Positions 1 through 8,913 of a stretch of 64,000 bases of DNA are shown piece by piece. The position numbers and the translations under genes were made by a program. The stretch's first letter is position 1, and every line of letters starts with the position of its first letter. Location: NCBI RefSeq assembly GCF_000421825.1, contig NZ_ATXT01000013.1, positions 124,001 to 188,000 on the forward strand, written 5' to 3'. Under the pieces are notes generated by a model that was given only the letters and a program-made list of their open reading frames with translations, ran no database searches and was not told the DNA's origin. The stretch comes from Humibacter albus DSM 18994 (lineage in GTDB: Bacteria; Actinomycetota; Actinomycetes; Actinomycetales; Microbacteriaceae).

Positions 1-1
1 C

Positions 2-382
2 TGGGCCGCGCTCGTGCTCCAAGACGGCGGTTTCCCGGTGACGGCGAACAACCTCACCGTGATGCTGCAATGGATGGACTCCGAGAACGACCCGAGCAGC
101 TGGTGGCTCCGCAACAACCCACTGAACAACGGTCTCGGTTCGGGCGGTGGCTCCGGGTTCGGCAGCTACGACAGCCTGACGACCGCGGCGCACTACGTCG
201 CCGTGCAGCTGCGGCGCGACATCTTCTCCGGCATCGCGGCGGCGTTCGATTCGAACGCGGCCGTGTCGGTCAGCGTGCAGGCGATCATCAACTCGCCCTG
301 GGCCGGCGGCCACTACAACTACGGGGCGATCTGGCACGGCGTCGACGTGCCGGTCGTCGCGGCACCGGCCGAGGACTGGTAG
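2..382 (+). CDS. C-terminal part of a protein cut by the window edge
   Basis: The reading frame is open from base 2, so the real start lies upstream and only about 126 C-terminal residues are visible. They contain WMDSEN and, a little later, WWLRNNPLNNG, followed by a Gly/Ser-rich turn and a Trp/Tyr-rich end with GGHYNYG. The Glu-Asn and Asn-Asn-Pro-Leu-Asn pattern resembles lysozyme-like and glucosaminidase-like folds of secreted peptidoglycan hydrolases, but no domain can be proved from this fragment. A GTG at 14 is in frame but is unlikely to be the start, because coding continues before it. The function is a guess; that it is a gene end is well supported by codon use. Confidence 0.55.
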   Translation, partial: WAALVLQDGGFPVTANNLTVMLQWMDSENDPSSWWLRNNPLNNGLGSGGGSGFGSYDSLTTAAHYVAVQLRRDIFSGIAAAFDSNAAVSVSVQAIINSPWAGGHYNYGAIWHGVDVPVVAAPAEDW

Positions 383-487
383 CTCGCCTTTGGCGGATGC
401 GGCGAGCGGATGTCTGCACACCGTGCTTCGGACCCGTTCCGTCAGAGCATTCAAGTTGGTGCGCGGCTCCCGGTAGAATCGGCCGCT

Positions 488-572
488 GGAGGGCTGTCCG
501 AGCGGCCGATGGAGCTGGTCTTGAAAACCAGTGGGCAGAAATGTCTCGTGGGTTCGAATCCCACGCCCTCCG
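488..572 (+). tRNA. tRNA-Ser (anticodon TGA)
   Basis: An 85-base cloverleaf can be drawn. The acceptor arm GGAGGGC (488-494) pairs with GCCCTCC (565-571). The anticodon stem CTGGT (515-519) pairs with ACCAG (527-531), with anticodon TGA at 522-524. A long variable arm follows, and then the T arm with GGTTCGAATCC. The long variable arm and the G discriminator fit serine. No CCA is encoded. Confidence 0.95.
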
Positions 573-695
573 CTTGAGTTTGCTCGGATCCTCCTCGAGG
601 CACTCGACGAACCCTGACCCTGACCCTGACGATCGGGGTCCCGGAGATCGCGGGCCCATCTGGGATATCGCCTCGCCATAAGAGAAGCCTGAGAC

Positions 696-748
696 GCTGA
701 ACCGGAGCAGCCGGTTCAGCCAGGGCGCCTCACCCTACGTTGAGGTGC
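696..748. terminator. Two adjacent hairpins between tRNA-Ser and the DHA2 exporter gene
   Basis: GCTGAACCGG (696-705) and CCGGTTCAGC (711-720) form a perfect 10-bp stem with a 5-base loop. A second stem pairs 725-732 with 741-748, with one G-T pair. There is no T-run. They lie just past the stop of the minus-strand exporter and may end its transcription. Nothing else is recognised between 573 and 786. Confidence 0.4.
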
Positions 749-786
749 TTGCAGGGATCGTCTGCGATACGCACGTTGGTCAGCTA

Positions 787-2271
787 TCAACGGCGGCCCC
801 GCGTCGCGTGTGCGGCGCCGACGACGACTACGATCCCGGCGAGGAGCGTGATTGCGCTGGCGACTTGGAGCGCGGTGTCGGCGCTGGTGACGAAGGCGCG
901 CACGATCTCATCGTGTCGCGCTGGAGCCATGGCCAGGGCCTGAGCGACGGTGTGCGGCGCCGGACCTGTCGCGCCCAGAGCAGGGAGCCGGTCGGCAAAC
1001 CCCGCAGCCAGAACGGTGCCGATCACGGCGACGCCGAGTGCGCTGCCCAACTCGCGGGTGGCCGACTGCAGTCCCCCCGCGATTCCCGCGCGCTCGGGTG
1101 GCAGCGCTTGTGCGATCTCGGCTGTCAGACAGGGGCCGGCAAGCATGATCCCAATTCCAACCACCACCAGGAAGATGGCGTAGACAGCGTAGGGCGCGCC
1201 GCTAGAAAGAGACAGCCCGAACAGCCCGATCGCGGTCGCGAGGAACGCCACCGAGAGCGTGGCCGGCATCCCGAACCGCTTCACGAGACCAGGGACATAG
1301 CGCGTCCCGAATACCAACGGGAGCGTCAGCGGCAGGATGCCCAGTCCCGCCCCGAGCACCGAGAAGCCACGACCATACTGCAGCAGCGACGCGTTGACGT
1401 AAAAGAGGCCGAAGTTGCCGAAGAAGGCGACGAGCATGCCGAGGCTCGCGCTCGAGAGCGTCAGATCGAGAAAGAGCCGCGGGTCGAGCATCGGCTCGCG
1501 CGACCGCAGCTCGACAACCGCCCAGATAGTGCCAAGGATCACGCTCAGCGCGAACGTGCCGATGACGATCGGGCTGTCCCATCCCTGCTCCGGGCCCTCG
1601 ATGATCCCGGCGAGAAGTGCCACGATCATCCCGACGAACACGACGGCACCCCCAAGATCGAGGGAGCGTTGGTGCCTGGCCATCCGGGGAACCGCGAAGA
1701 GCGCCCATGTGGCGCAGACGACGGCGAGCCCCGCGACGGCCCAGAAAAGGAGTTGCCAGCTGCCGACGGCGAGGAGCGCTCCGCCGCCGACGTTGCCCAG
1801 GACGCCACCGATTCCGGAGGCCGCCGCCCACGTGGCAAGGGCGGCCGTGCGACGCTGCGGCGCAGTGGCGTGGATGAGAACGGCGACGCAGTTGGGCAGC
1901 ACGAGCGCGGCACCGAGCCCTGACAGAGCCCGCCCGCCAAGCATGATGGTCACGCCGGGTGCAAGCGCGGAGATGGCGGCCCCACCGGCGAGCATGCCCA
2001 CACCGGCAAGGAGGGCGCCCTTTCGACCGAGTCGATCTCCCACAGCTCCGCATGGAATGACCAGGCAGGCGAAAACGATCACGTAGGCGTCGACGATCCA
2101 CAGCAAGTCGGCCGAACTCGGGCGCAGTGCGCTCGCCGCGAGCTTTGGAACGGCGAGGTTGATCGCCGCCACGAACCCGACCACTAGGGCGGTGCAGGCG
2201 CACATGCATGCCAACACCAGTCGCTCGCGTTGGAGGCTAGGCGCCGCCATTTCCATATTTCGAGTCATCAT
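787..2271 (-). CDS. DHA2-family (EmrB/QacA-type) drug/H+ antiporter, 14 membrane segments
   Basis: The product is a 494-residue major facilitator protein expected to export toxic compounds across the cytoplasmic membrane using the proton gradient. The first helix follows a short cytosolic start. The motif-A loop GDRLGRKGALLAG lies between the second and third helices, and about 14 hydrophobic segments run to an Arg-rich C-end, as usual for DHA2 proteins of about 500 residues. Starts at 2271 and 2268 (Met-Met) are equally likely. The divergent tetR gene at 2323 and an inverted repeat directly upstream of this start suggest repression by that TetR protein and induction by a substrate. The substrate cannot be read from the sequence. 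Confidence 0.85.
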   Translation of the reverse strand: MMTRNMEMAAPSLQRERLVLACMCACTALVVGFVAAINLAVPKLAASALRPSSADLLWIVDAYVIVFACLVIPCGAVGDRLGRKGALLAGVGMLAGGAAISALAPGVTIMLGGRALSGLGAALVLPNCVAVLIHATAPQRRTAALATWAAASGIGGVLGNVGGGALLAVGSWQLLFWAVAGLAVVCATWALFAVPRMARHQRSLDLGGAVVFVGMIVALLAGIIEGPEQGWDSPIVIGTFALSVILGTIWAVVELRSREPMLDPRLFLDLTLSSASLGMLVAFFGNFGLFYVNASLLQYGRGFSVLGAGLGILPLTLPLVFGTRYVPGLVKRFGMPATLSVAFLATAIGLFGLSLSSGAPYAVYAIFLVVVGIGIMLAGPCLTAEIAQALPPERAGIAGGLQSATRELGSALGVAVIGTVLAAGFADRLPALGATGPAPHTVAQALAMAPARHDEIVRAFVTSADTALQVASAITLLAGIVVVVGAAHATRGRR

Positions 2272-2298
2272 GTATCGAAATATAGAAGATTACGATAC
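2272..2298. promoter_or_regulatory. Probable TetR operator between exporter and regulator
   Basis: GTATCG (2272-2277) and CGATAC (2293-2298) are inverted arms in an AT-rich stretch, and the match extends imperfectly outward. The repeat touches the start codon of the exporter gene and lies 25 bases before the regulator start. That position would let one bound dimer block both genes. Confidence 0.5.
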
Positions 2299-2322
2299 TT
2301 AGTGTCCAGTTATGCTGGACGC

Positions 2323-2892
2323 ATGGTGGAAGAACGAGTCCCGGCAGGGCGTCCGAGAAGCGAGCAAGCGCGCCTTGCCGTCCTGCACGCGGTTGACGAC
2401 CTCCTACTGGAGATCGGTTACGGCGAGATGACGATGAAGAACATCGCAGAGCGCGCCGGGGTCTCGCGCATGACCGTGTACCGTTGGTGGGCGACCAAAG
2501 CCGAGATCCTGTTCGAGGCCAGCGCGGCGGACGCAGCTCAAGAACTCGCAATCGCGAAGACCGGCGTTGCGGCGACGGACGTTCGGTCCTACCTCGAGGC
2601 GCTCGCGCGTTTCCTCACCTGCTCCGCCGCCGGAGCGGCGTATCGCGCACTGCTGGGCGAGGCGCAGCACGACAAGGCGGTCGCCACGCTCCTGGCCGAG
2701 ACCGACGTGATCGGCGACAGCGCGCGCCGCGCGCTGGAGGACGTAGTACCCGAACTCGATGAGGCCACCCTCGCGCTACTCGTGGGGCCGATCGTCTACG
2801 TCGCTCTCAGTGCACGTGGTCGCGCACCGGCGCTCGTCGCCCAGCACGCTCCGCGCTTCCTGCGCACAATCGGCATAGCCCCCAGCGACTGA
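2323..2892 (+). CDS. TetR/AcrR-family transcriptional regulator
   Basis: This 189-residue protein has an N-terminal TetR helix-turn-helix. The run GYGEMTMKNIAERAGVSRMT (about residues 31-50) is followed by VYRWWATKAEILFEA, the typical recognition helix and following helix. The rest is a helical ligand-binding domain of normal length. The frame is open back to 2230, but the ATG at 2323 starts the usual Gly-Arg-Pro-Arg lead-in and keeps the intergenic operator free, so I chose it. Divergent from the DHA2 exporter, it probably represses that gene and itself. Confidence 0.85.
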   Translation: MVEERVPAGRPRSEQARLAVLHAVDDLLLEIGYGEMTMKNIAERAGVSRMTVYRWWATKAEILFEASAADAAQELAIAKTGVAATDVRSYLEALARFLTCSAAGAAYRALLGEAQHDKAVATLLAETDVIGDSARRALEDVVPELDEATLALLVGPIVYVALSARGRAPALVAQHAPRFLRTIGIAPSD

Positions 2893-3148
2893 CCGCGCAC
2901 CGATCCACTCGCAGATCGGCAACTGCTGCGACTCAGTGGACCTTGACCCGCTCTCTGTCGCTGGCCGCGCTCCAGCGGGTGCAGCCCGCCTCGAAGCGTC
3001 GGAATCCGGATGTACCCAGGCCCTGTCGCAGTCTGGACGCCTTGGGGTGAATCATGCGCAGGAGGATCGAATGGCCTCGGTCGAGCAGGCGGTCTCCCCG
3101 TGGGGCAGCTTCGCGGTGGTCCATGCCTCTACTAGCCGCCCTCGCGGC

Positions 3149-4459
3149 TCATCCCGCCCCTTCACTCGATTCGACACGGCTCGCCTTGCCACGCGGTCGC
3201 ACGAACAACAGCAGCAACCCCGAGACCGCGAGACACGCTCCCAGAAAGAGGAATGCGGCGTCCGACTTCGTGCCGCCGCCGAGCCATCCGACGATGACGG
3301 GTCCGACGAAGCCTCCGAGGCCCCCGATGGCGTTGATCGCACCCATGCCGGTGCCGGCGATGTTCCGCGGCACGACTTCGGGGATGAGCGCGAAGTAGGG
3401 GCCGTACGGCGCATAAAGGAGCCCGGTGGCGACGATCAAGAGTATGAACGCCGGAAGAAAGTTCCCGAGCCCTACTCGGAACGAGAAGTAGAACACGACG
3501 GCTCCGGCCAGAAGGCATCCGAGCACGAGCCATCGTCGCTGGTGCGTGCGGTCGGAGATCCACGACGCGACGATCATCAGCACGGTGGCGAAGGCATACG
3601 GAATCGCGGTGAGCACGCCGGTGATCCCGATGGCGGAGCCGGACAGCGACTTGATGATCGACGGCAACCAGAACACGACCCCGTAGACACCGACGCTCCA
3701 CAGGCCGTACTGCACCGCCAAAAGGATGACTCGGGGAGCCTTGAGCGCGGCGAATTGCCCTGCCGGCGTGTCGCCTTGCCGCTCGCCGTCGAGGCGTTGT
3801 TGCAAGAGGTCGCTTTCGCGCGTCCCCAGCCATCGGGCGTCGGATGGCCGGTCATCGACGAGGAAACGAAAGACGAAGGCCCAGACGATCGCAGGCAGAC
3901 CTTCGATGATGAACATCCAACGCCAGTTGGTCAGCTGGATGATGTAACCCGAGAGCACAGACATCCATAACAGGGTGACGGGGTGTCCGAGGATCATGAA
4001 CGAGTTGGCTCGGCCACGCTCCGCGTCGCTGAACCAGTGCATCACGAACACCAGCAAGGAGGGGATGACCGTCGCCTCGACGACGCCGAGCAAGAACCGA
4101 ACGATCAGCAGCAGACCGTAGGTGGGCACGACGCCCTGAGCCGCGGCGAACAGTCCCCAGAGGATGAGCGACCAGAAGAGCAACCGTTTCGCGCTGCGCT
4201 TCTCGGCGAAAGCTGCCGCCGGAACCTGAAAGAAGAAGTATCCGAGAAAGAACAGTCCGCCCAGCAGACCAGCCTGGAAGCTGGTCATCTGCAGGTCGTG
4301 CTGGAGGCCGCCCGCCGCTCCGATCGAATAGTTGCCCCGATCGAGGTAGGCGAAGCTGTAGGTGACGAAGATGACCGGTATCAACCGCCGCCACCGCTGC
4401 GAGGTGGTGAAGGATGCCGCCTCTCCGGTCAGCGCGCTGGAGCCTCGGTTCGATGTCAC
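3149..4459 (-). CDS. MFS transporter, anion:cation symporter (ACS) type
   Basis: A 436-residue, 12-helix carrier of the ACS branch, which imports organic anions such as sugar acids or aromatic acids with protons. The first helix region contains SFAYLDRGNYSIGA, matching the D-R-x-N signature of this family, and the central loop between helices 6 and 7 carries the usual charged stretch. The start is GTG at 4459, with AGGAGG 11 bases upstream; an in-frame stop just before rules out an earlier start. It lies downstream of a LysR regulator and a Gfo/Idh oxidoreductase on the same strand, so it probably imports the substrate of that catabolic module. The substrate is unknown. Confidence 0.85.
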   Translation of the reverse strand: MTSNRGSSALTGEAASFTTSQRWRRLIPVIFVTYSFAYLDRGNYSIGAAGGLQHDLQMTSFQAGLLGGLFFLGYFFFQVPAAAFAEKRSAKRLLFWSLILWGLFAAAQGVVPTYGLLLIVRFLLGVVEATVIPSLLVFVMHWFSDAERGRANSFMILGHPVTLLWMSVLSGYIIQLTNWRWMFIIEGLPAIVWAFVFRFLVDDRPSDARWLGTRESDLLQQRLDGERQGDTPAGQFAALKAPRVILLAVQYGLWSVGVYGVVFWLPSIIKSLSGSAIGITGVLTAIPYAFATVLMIVASWISDRTHQRRWLVLGCLLAGAVVFYFSFRVGLGNFLPAFILLIVATGLLYAPYGPYFALIPEVVPRNIAGTGMGAINAIGGLGGFVGPVIVGWLGGGTKSDAAFLFLGACLAVSGLLLLFVRPRGKASRVESSEGAG

Positions 4460-4638
4460 GGCTCAATCCACCTCCTGACGTGGAGTGCCAGTCGTTTCCA
4501 GATCCACACCGGTCCGTGTGGCGGTCGCGCGGCGAGTGGATGCCCGGGCGCAGCACTCCGACTCGGCTTACGCAAGCACCGCGAGCAGTCGGCCTGAAGC
4601 GGTTGCGAAGCCGCACAAGTCGGAGTACGCGGCCGTGC

Positions 4639-4668
4639 TGACGAGCGAAGATATGACGAGCGAAGACA
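4639..4668. repeat. Tandem 15-bp direct repeat upstream of the ACS transporter
   Basis: The unit TGACGAGCGAAGATA is followed directly by TGACGAGCGAAGACA (4639-4653 and 4654-4668), with one base different. It lies in the 236-base gap between the Gfo/Idh gene and the transporter, about 180 bases before the transporter start. It could be a regulator-binding site or a simple duplication. Confidence 0.5.
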
Positions 4669-4695
4669 TGTCGACGACGCGCGAGGCAACGCGTC

Positions 4696-5772
4696 CTACT
4701 CCGACCACGCCTCCCGACCCACTCGCACGGTCTCACCTGTCGTGGCGGCACGCGTGATGGCGAGACCGAGCAGCTGGTCGTGTGCGGCCTCGGCGAGCGG
4801 GTAGGGTTCCGGCCCGTCTCCGACCGCCCATCGACCCGTGTCACGCAGCAGCTCGGCCATCGCCAGCTCCTCGTCGGAGAGCCGCGCCAGCGGATACGGA
4901 TTGCGGTACAGCACGGAGCCCTCGTAGGAGATCTGATCGAGTGTCGGGATCTCGAAGTCACGGTGCAGTCCGAGCTGACGTCGCTCGAACGCCGAGGTGA
5001 CGACCGTCGTGTCGTCGACGAGCCGGGTGAGCGAGTCGTCCACGATCTCGCCACGACTGCCGCGCACGACGACCTGGCTGGCGCGGAGCGGGTTTCGGGT
5101 CTGCCCGTCGGTGAAGTCGTAGCGACCGATGGCATCCCCGAAGTCGATCGTCGCCACCGTCGTTCGGGTGGGATGCTCCTGGCCGTCCCCCGTCCATCCT
5201 GCCCGGCTGAACGGCGACACGAGTGGTGCGGTGTGCGTTCGAGCGTCGACTACGGCGCCCACCCGTCCCATGCCGAGGAGGGTACGGATGATCGCCACGG
5301 CGTGGTACGTCTGGGTCATCGACACCAGAGCGGATGTCGGGGTTCCGATCAGGCCGGCACCGACCGCGCTCGCCCGCGCGGCGGTCATCGGATGCCGTGG
5401 GTACTGCTCCGCCACCTGCACGAGCCGGGACGATCCGACGTCGTTCCACAGCGCTCGCAACGAGCCGGCATCCGGCGCGGGCGGCGTCTCGGCGAGCACC
5501 CGGGTGTCGCGGTCCACCAGCTCGCGAAGCAGCTGCGGCGTGGCGTCGTGACCGACCGCTGTCAACACGAAGGAGGGCCCGGATGCCAGCAACTCGTCGA
5601 GATCTCGCACCACGGGCACCGCGATCGATCGTCGATCTCGTTCGTTCAGCGGGTGGTGCGGCAACACGGCCGAGACCTCGAAGACGTCATCAAGTGCCGC
5701 GGCGACGGCGAAGAACAGCCGAGCACGGTATCCGGTACCGATCACGGCAAAGCGAATGGGAGTCGTCATCAT
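4696..5772 (-). CDS. Gfo/Idh/MocA-family oxidoreductase, atypical
   Basis: This 358-residue protein has the NAD(P)-binding start of the Gfo/Idh/MocA family, RFAVIGTGYRARLF (residues 6-19), followed by the alpha/beta domain and a C-terminal sheet domain of normal length. Family members oxidise or reduce sugars and polyols. The usual Glu-Lys-Pro catalytic motif appears here as AETPPAP, so the lysine is replaced by threonine, and the reaction may differ from simple dehydrogenation. Start ATG codons lie at 5772 and 5769. The LysR gene ends 3 bases upstream, so the two are co-transcribed, and the ACS transporter follows. The substrate cannot be assigned. Confidence 0.75.
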   Translation of the reverse strand: MMTTPIRFAVIGTGYRARLFFAVAAALDDVFEVSAVLPHHPLNERDRRSIAVPVVRDLDELLASGPSFVLTAVGHDATPQLLRELVDRDTRVLAETPPAPDAGSLRALWNDVGSSRLVQVAEQYPRHPMTAARASAVGAGLIGTPTSALVSMTQTYHAVAIIRTLLGMGRVGAVVDARTHTAPLVSPFSRAGWTGDGQEHPTRTTVATIDFGDAIGRYDFTDGQTRNPLRASQVVVRGSRGEIVDDSLTRLVDDTTVVTSAFERRQLGLHRDFEIPTLDQISYEGSVLYRNPYPLARLSDEELAMAELLRDTGRWAVGDGPEPYPLAEAAHDQLLGLAITRAATTGETVRVGREAWSE

Positions 5773-5775
5773 CAG

Positions 5776-6615
5776 TCATTGTCCTGTGCAGCTTGATGCT
5801 GCAGCAATGAATGCGGCGACAGTGTTCCGGTGGTCATGTGCCTTCCAGGCCAGGACGATGCGGCTGGGGCCCGCATCCTCGATTGGAACGCAGGCGATCC
5901 CGGGCGGGGCCGGCGCCACGAGCGAGCGGGGGAGGACCGCCACCACGCGGCCGATTCGCACCAGAGGGATCAATTGGGCGACGTCCGTGATCTCGGGCCC
6001 TGCAGCGTGAGCGGCCGGAACGCCGACCCAACGCGGGAGTGTCTCATCGGAGAGATCGCCCAGGTGCAAATGGGCGCGTCCTGCCAGTCGATGGCTCTCC
6101 GGAAGGATCGCGACGCGGTCCTCGACGTGCAGCGTTCTCGTGGCGAGCCCGGTGAGGTCGTCGAACGGGGCATAGAGGAGCCCGATGTCCGCCTGCCCAT
6201 CTCGGAGCATCCGGCTCCGGTCGGTTCCTCCCGAGAATACGACTTCGACCCGCCTGGCTTGCGGCTGCTCGGCATAGGCGGCCAGGATTCCTGACAGGAG
6301 TCCCGCGTCGCCGCCGGGCTTGATTACGAGCCGGAGGCTGTCGTATTCGCTCCCCTGGCGGGCCTTGCGAACCGCCGCATCCATGGCATTCAAGGCATGC
6401 CGGCCGTGTTCGAGGAGCATTTCACCCGCCGTGGTGAGCGCCACGCTGCGGCTCGTGCGAACGAACAGATCCACTCCAAGGCGTTCTTCTACGCGCTGGA
6501 TCGTTTTGGACAGTGCCGGCTGTGCGATGCGAAGCAGGGCCGCCGCGCGACCGAAATGCAACTGTTCGGCGACCGCCACGAAGTAGCGCAATTCTCGGAC
6601 CTCCAACGCTTCCAT
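5776..6615 (-). CDS. LysR-family transcriptional regulator
   Basis: A 279-residue LysR protein. The N-terminal winged helix-turn-helix includes LRYFVAVAEQLHFGRAAALL and QPALSKTIQRVEERLGVDLF. The C-terminal effector domain has the periplasmic-binding-protein-like fold and begins with the usual LRLVIKPG strand. It is the first gene of a minus-strand unit with the Gfo/Idh and transporter genes, and faces the plus-strand unit of barrel protein, SDR and amidohydrolase. LysR proteins usually bind such divergent gaps (here 6616-6685), so it probably controls both units in response to a pathway intermediate. Confidence 0.85.
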   Translation of the reverse strand: MEALEVRELRYFVAVAEQLHFGRAAALLRIAQPALSKTIQRVEERLGVDLFVRTSRSVALTTAGEMLLEHGRHALNAMDAAVRKARQGSEYDSLRLVIKPGGDAGLLSGILAAYAEQPQARRVEVVFSGGTDRSRMLRDGQADIGLLYAPFDDLTGLATRTLHVEDRVAILPESHRLAGRAHLHLGDLSDETLPRWVGVPAAHAAGPEITDVAQLIPLVRIGRVVAVLPRSLVAPAPPGIACVPIEDAGPSRIVLAWKAHDHRNTVAAFIAAASSCTGQ

Positions 6616-6685
6616 TCCCTCAGGATATCGATCGTGGCGCGACCTGTATTGGACGAACGCATCGTCTCAGCAGTGGGATGGGTTC

Positions 6686-7003
6686 ATGATCAATCACACA
6701 ATGCTCGTCTCGTTCGCGGATCCGATCGCGGACGAGGATCTCGATCGATACATCTCCGATATCGGAGAGGCGATGACGGACACCGGCGTCGTCCGCACGT
6801 TCCAGGCCCAGCGGCACATCCCGATCGCCGGCGAAGACGCGATTCCGGCCTTCATCGCCACAGTTGTGTTGCAGCTCGGTGTCAACGATGAAGCGGACCT
6901 CGCGGCACTTTTCGCCGCCCCACGAGCCGGTGAGGTGATCCATAAATGGCAGGCTCTCCACCCCTACGAGGTGGCCTGGGTCAACCACGAGGCGATGGCA
7001 TGA
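6686..7003 (+). CDS. Small ferredoxin-fold (Dabb-like) protein
   Basis: The 105-residue product begins MINHTMLVSFADP and shows the beta-alpha-beta pattern of dimeric alpha-beta barrel proteins: an N-terminal strand, a helix, a strand with FQAQRHIPI, and a C-end rich in aromatic residues (KWQALHPYEVAW). Proteins of this kind often accompany aromatic or xenobiotic degradation enzymes. The assignment rests on pattern only. It is first in a coupled unit: its stop TGA overlaps the ATG of the next SDR gene (ATGA at 7000-7003). The divergent LysR gene starts 70 bases away. Confidence 0.5.
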   Translation: MINHTMLVSFADPIADEDLDRYISDIGEAMTDTGVVRTFQAQRHIPIAGEDAIPAFIATVVLQLGVNDEADLAALFAAPRAGEVIHKWQALHPYEVAWVNHEAMA

Positions 7004-7752
7004 GCGGCTTCGCCGGAAAGGCAGCTCTGGTCACGGGCGCCGGGCGCGGGATCGGCCGCGCCATCGCGTGCGGTCTTGCCCGTCTCGATGCGGACGTTGC
7101 CGTTCTGGATCTCGATCAGGCTGCGGCCGAGCAGACCGCCGCCGCCATCAGAGAATCCGGCGGCAACGCCATCGGTGTTCACGTGGACGTCGCAGACGAG
7201 CAGTCAGTAGCGATAGCGGTGGCGGCAGTGGCGAAAGCCTTCGAGCGTCTAGACGTCGCCGTCAACAACGCAGGAATACCGTCCACGGGGGAAGACCTGG
7301 CCGAGATGTCGGCCCAATCGTGGGAGCACGTGCTACGGGTCAACCTCACCGGCACGTTCCTCTCGCTTAAGCACGAGATCCCCGAACTGCTTCGAGCAGG
7401 CGGAGGCGCGATCGTCAACATCGCGTCCAACGGCGGCCTCCGAGCAATCCCGCAGGCGCCGGCCTACGTCGCCAGCAAGCACGGCGTAGTCGGGCTGACC
7501 AAGGTTGCGGCCGTCGACTACGCACGGCGCGGCATCCGTGTGAATGCGGTGGCGCCGGCGATCACCCGTACTGCCATGTTCGACCGCGTCGCAGGCGACA
7601 CTGACATGGCCGCTCGACAGGAGGCGATCACGCCGCTCGGGCGCTTGGCGACACCCGAGGAGGTCGCCGCCGTGGCGATCTGGCTTTGCTCGGCCGATGC
7701 CTCGTACATCACCGGCACGACGGTATCCGTAGATGGCGGGCGTCAGGCATGA
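7000..7752 (+). CDS. Classical short-chain dehydrogenase/reductase
   Basis: A 250-residue classical SDR with all key motifs: the nucleotide-binding TGAGRGIG (about residues 11-18), NNAG near residue 90, the catalytic serine region NIASNGG, and YVASK with the catalytic Tyr and Lys. Aspartates after the second strand (VAVLDLD) favour NAD(H) over NADP(H). The start is the ATG at 7000, which overlaps the stop of the upstream gene; an earlier in-frame codon at 6946 would lie inside that gene and is rejected. It probably acts on an alcohol or diol in the same pathway as the following amidohydrolase. Confidence 0.85.
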   Translation: MSGFAGKAALVTGAGRGIGRAIACGLARLDADVAVLDLDQAAAEQTAAAIRESGGNAIGVHVDVADEQSVAIAVAAVAKAFERLDVAVNNAGIPSTGEDLAEMSAQSWEHVLRVNLTGTFLSLKHEIPELLRAGGGAIVNIASNGGLRAIPQAPAYVASKHGVVGLTKVAAVDYARRGIRVNAVAPAITRTAMFDRVAGDTDMAARQEAITPLGRLATPEEVAAVAIWLCSADASYITGTTVSVDGGRQA

Positions 7753-7781
7753 ACACCGTCGAATCCACGCAAGGGAGAACA

Positions 7782-8786
7782 ATGACCACGTCCCGGATCA
7801 TCGCCGTCGAGGAACACGTTGCGACCGAAACGTATCTCACGAGCGCGCATCGGCTCGAAGCGGTCATCGAGGAGCGTATTGAGGTCGGCCTCACCCGCAC
7901 GGTGGAAGGTCGAGATCCGTTGCGTACAGCACTGACAGACATCGAGGGCCGGCTTGCTTCGATGGATGCCATTGGTCAGACGATGGCGGTGCTCAGCATC
8001 AACCCGCCCGGCGTTCAGCCCTACACCGCAGCGGACGCCGCACACCTCGCCAAGAGCGTGAACGACGAGCTCGCCGAGATCGTCGGTCGGAATCCGACCC
8101 GATTCGGTGCGCTCGGAACTCTCCCGACGCAAGCTCCCGCCGCGGCCGCGGAGGAACTCGAACGGCTCATGGGGCCACTCGGATTGAACGGGGTCATGAT
8201 CAACTCGCACACTCGAGGCCACTACCTCGATGAGCCGCAGTTCGAGCCCATCCTCGCCGCCGCCGAGGCGCACGTGGCTCCGATCTATCTGCACCCGAGG
8301 TTCCCCGGTGTGCTCGGGCCCTACGATGCCCACGGACTCCAAGGGGCGATCTGGGGATATCAGGCCGAAGCCGGGTTGCACGCCATGCGGCTCATCTTCA
8401 GCGGAGTGTTCGATCGGCATCCGGGACTGACGATCGTCCTCGGGCATCTAGGTGAAGGGATCCCGTATTGGCTGAAGCGCGTCGACAACCGGCACGCGTT
8501 CGCTACTCGCGTCCCGGGGGCAGCGGGCGAGATGCCGAGGCTGGAATTGACGCCGAGTGAATACTTTCGCCGCAATTTCGCGATCACCACCAGTGGGATG
8601 GGCGATCCGGCGGTGCTCGACCTCGCTTTGGATGCGGTCGGCGAGGACAACATCATGTTCGCCATCGACGCGCCCTACGAAGATTCCGCCCGCGCCATCG
8701 GCTTTCTCCGCACGGCGCCTCTGACGGATGCCCAACGCGTCAAGGTCAGTCATGGCACCGCGGAACGTGTCTTCAACCTGCGCTGA
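7782..8786 (+). CDS. Amidohydrolase-2 protein, gamma-resorcylate decarboxylase (LigW-like) family
   Basis: The 334-residue TIM-barrel protein has the metal site of the ACMSD/gamma-resorcylate decarboxylase group: Glu10 and His12 in AVEEHV, His171 in YLHPRF, His222 in LGHLGE, and Asp296 in FAIDAPYED. Known members remove CO2 from hydroxylated benzoates; others are hydrolases. I chose ATG 7782 because AAGGGAGA stands directly upstream; an ATG at 7749 overlapping the SDR stop is also possible. It is third in the plus-strand unit behind the LysR promoter. A paralogue lies at 14240-15205. The substrate is unknown. Confidence 0.8.
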   Translation: MTTSRIIAVEEHVATETYLTSAHRLEAVIEERIEVGLTRTVEGRDPLRTALTDIEGRLASMDAIGQTMAVLSINPPGVQPYTAADAAHLAKSVNDELAEIVGRNPTRFGALGTLPTQAPAAAAEELERLMGPLGLNGVMINSHTRGHYLDEPQFEPILAAAEAHVAPIYLHPRFPGVLGPYDAHGLQGAIWGYQAEAGLHAMRLIFSGVFDRHPGLTIVLGHLGEGIPYWLKRVDNRHAFATRVPGAAGEMPRLELTPSEYFRRNFAITTSGMGDPAVLDLALDAVGEDNIMFAIDAPYEDSARAIGFLRTAPLTDAQRVKVSHGTAERVFNLR

Positions 8787-8913
8787 TCGTCGCCGCGGGC
8801 GGTCATGAACCGGTGACGTCAGTGACAGGGCTCGCGGTCTCGCCCACGTTGCCTTCAGAGTTGGCGCCCCGTCCCTGGCAGACTCGACGGGACCTCGAAA
8901 GGATGAACCCAGC

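Noticed and set aside
2893-3148. A remnant insertion sequence or extra small gene in the 256-base gap
   Set aside because: Short frames exist on both strands, but none shows a family pattern, ribosome site or coding bias, and no terminal repeats are seen.
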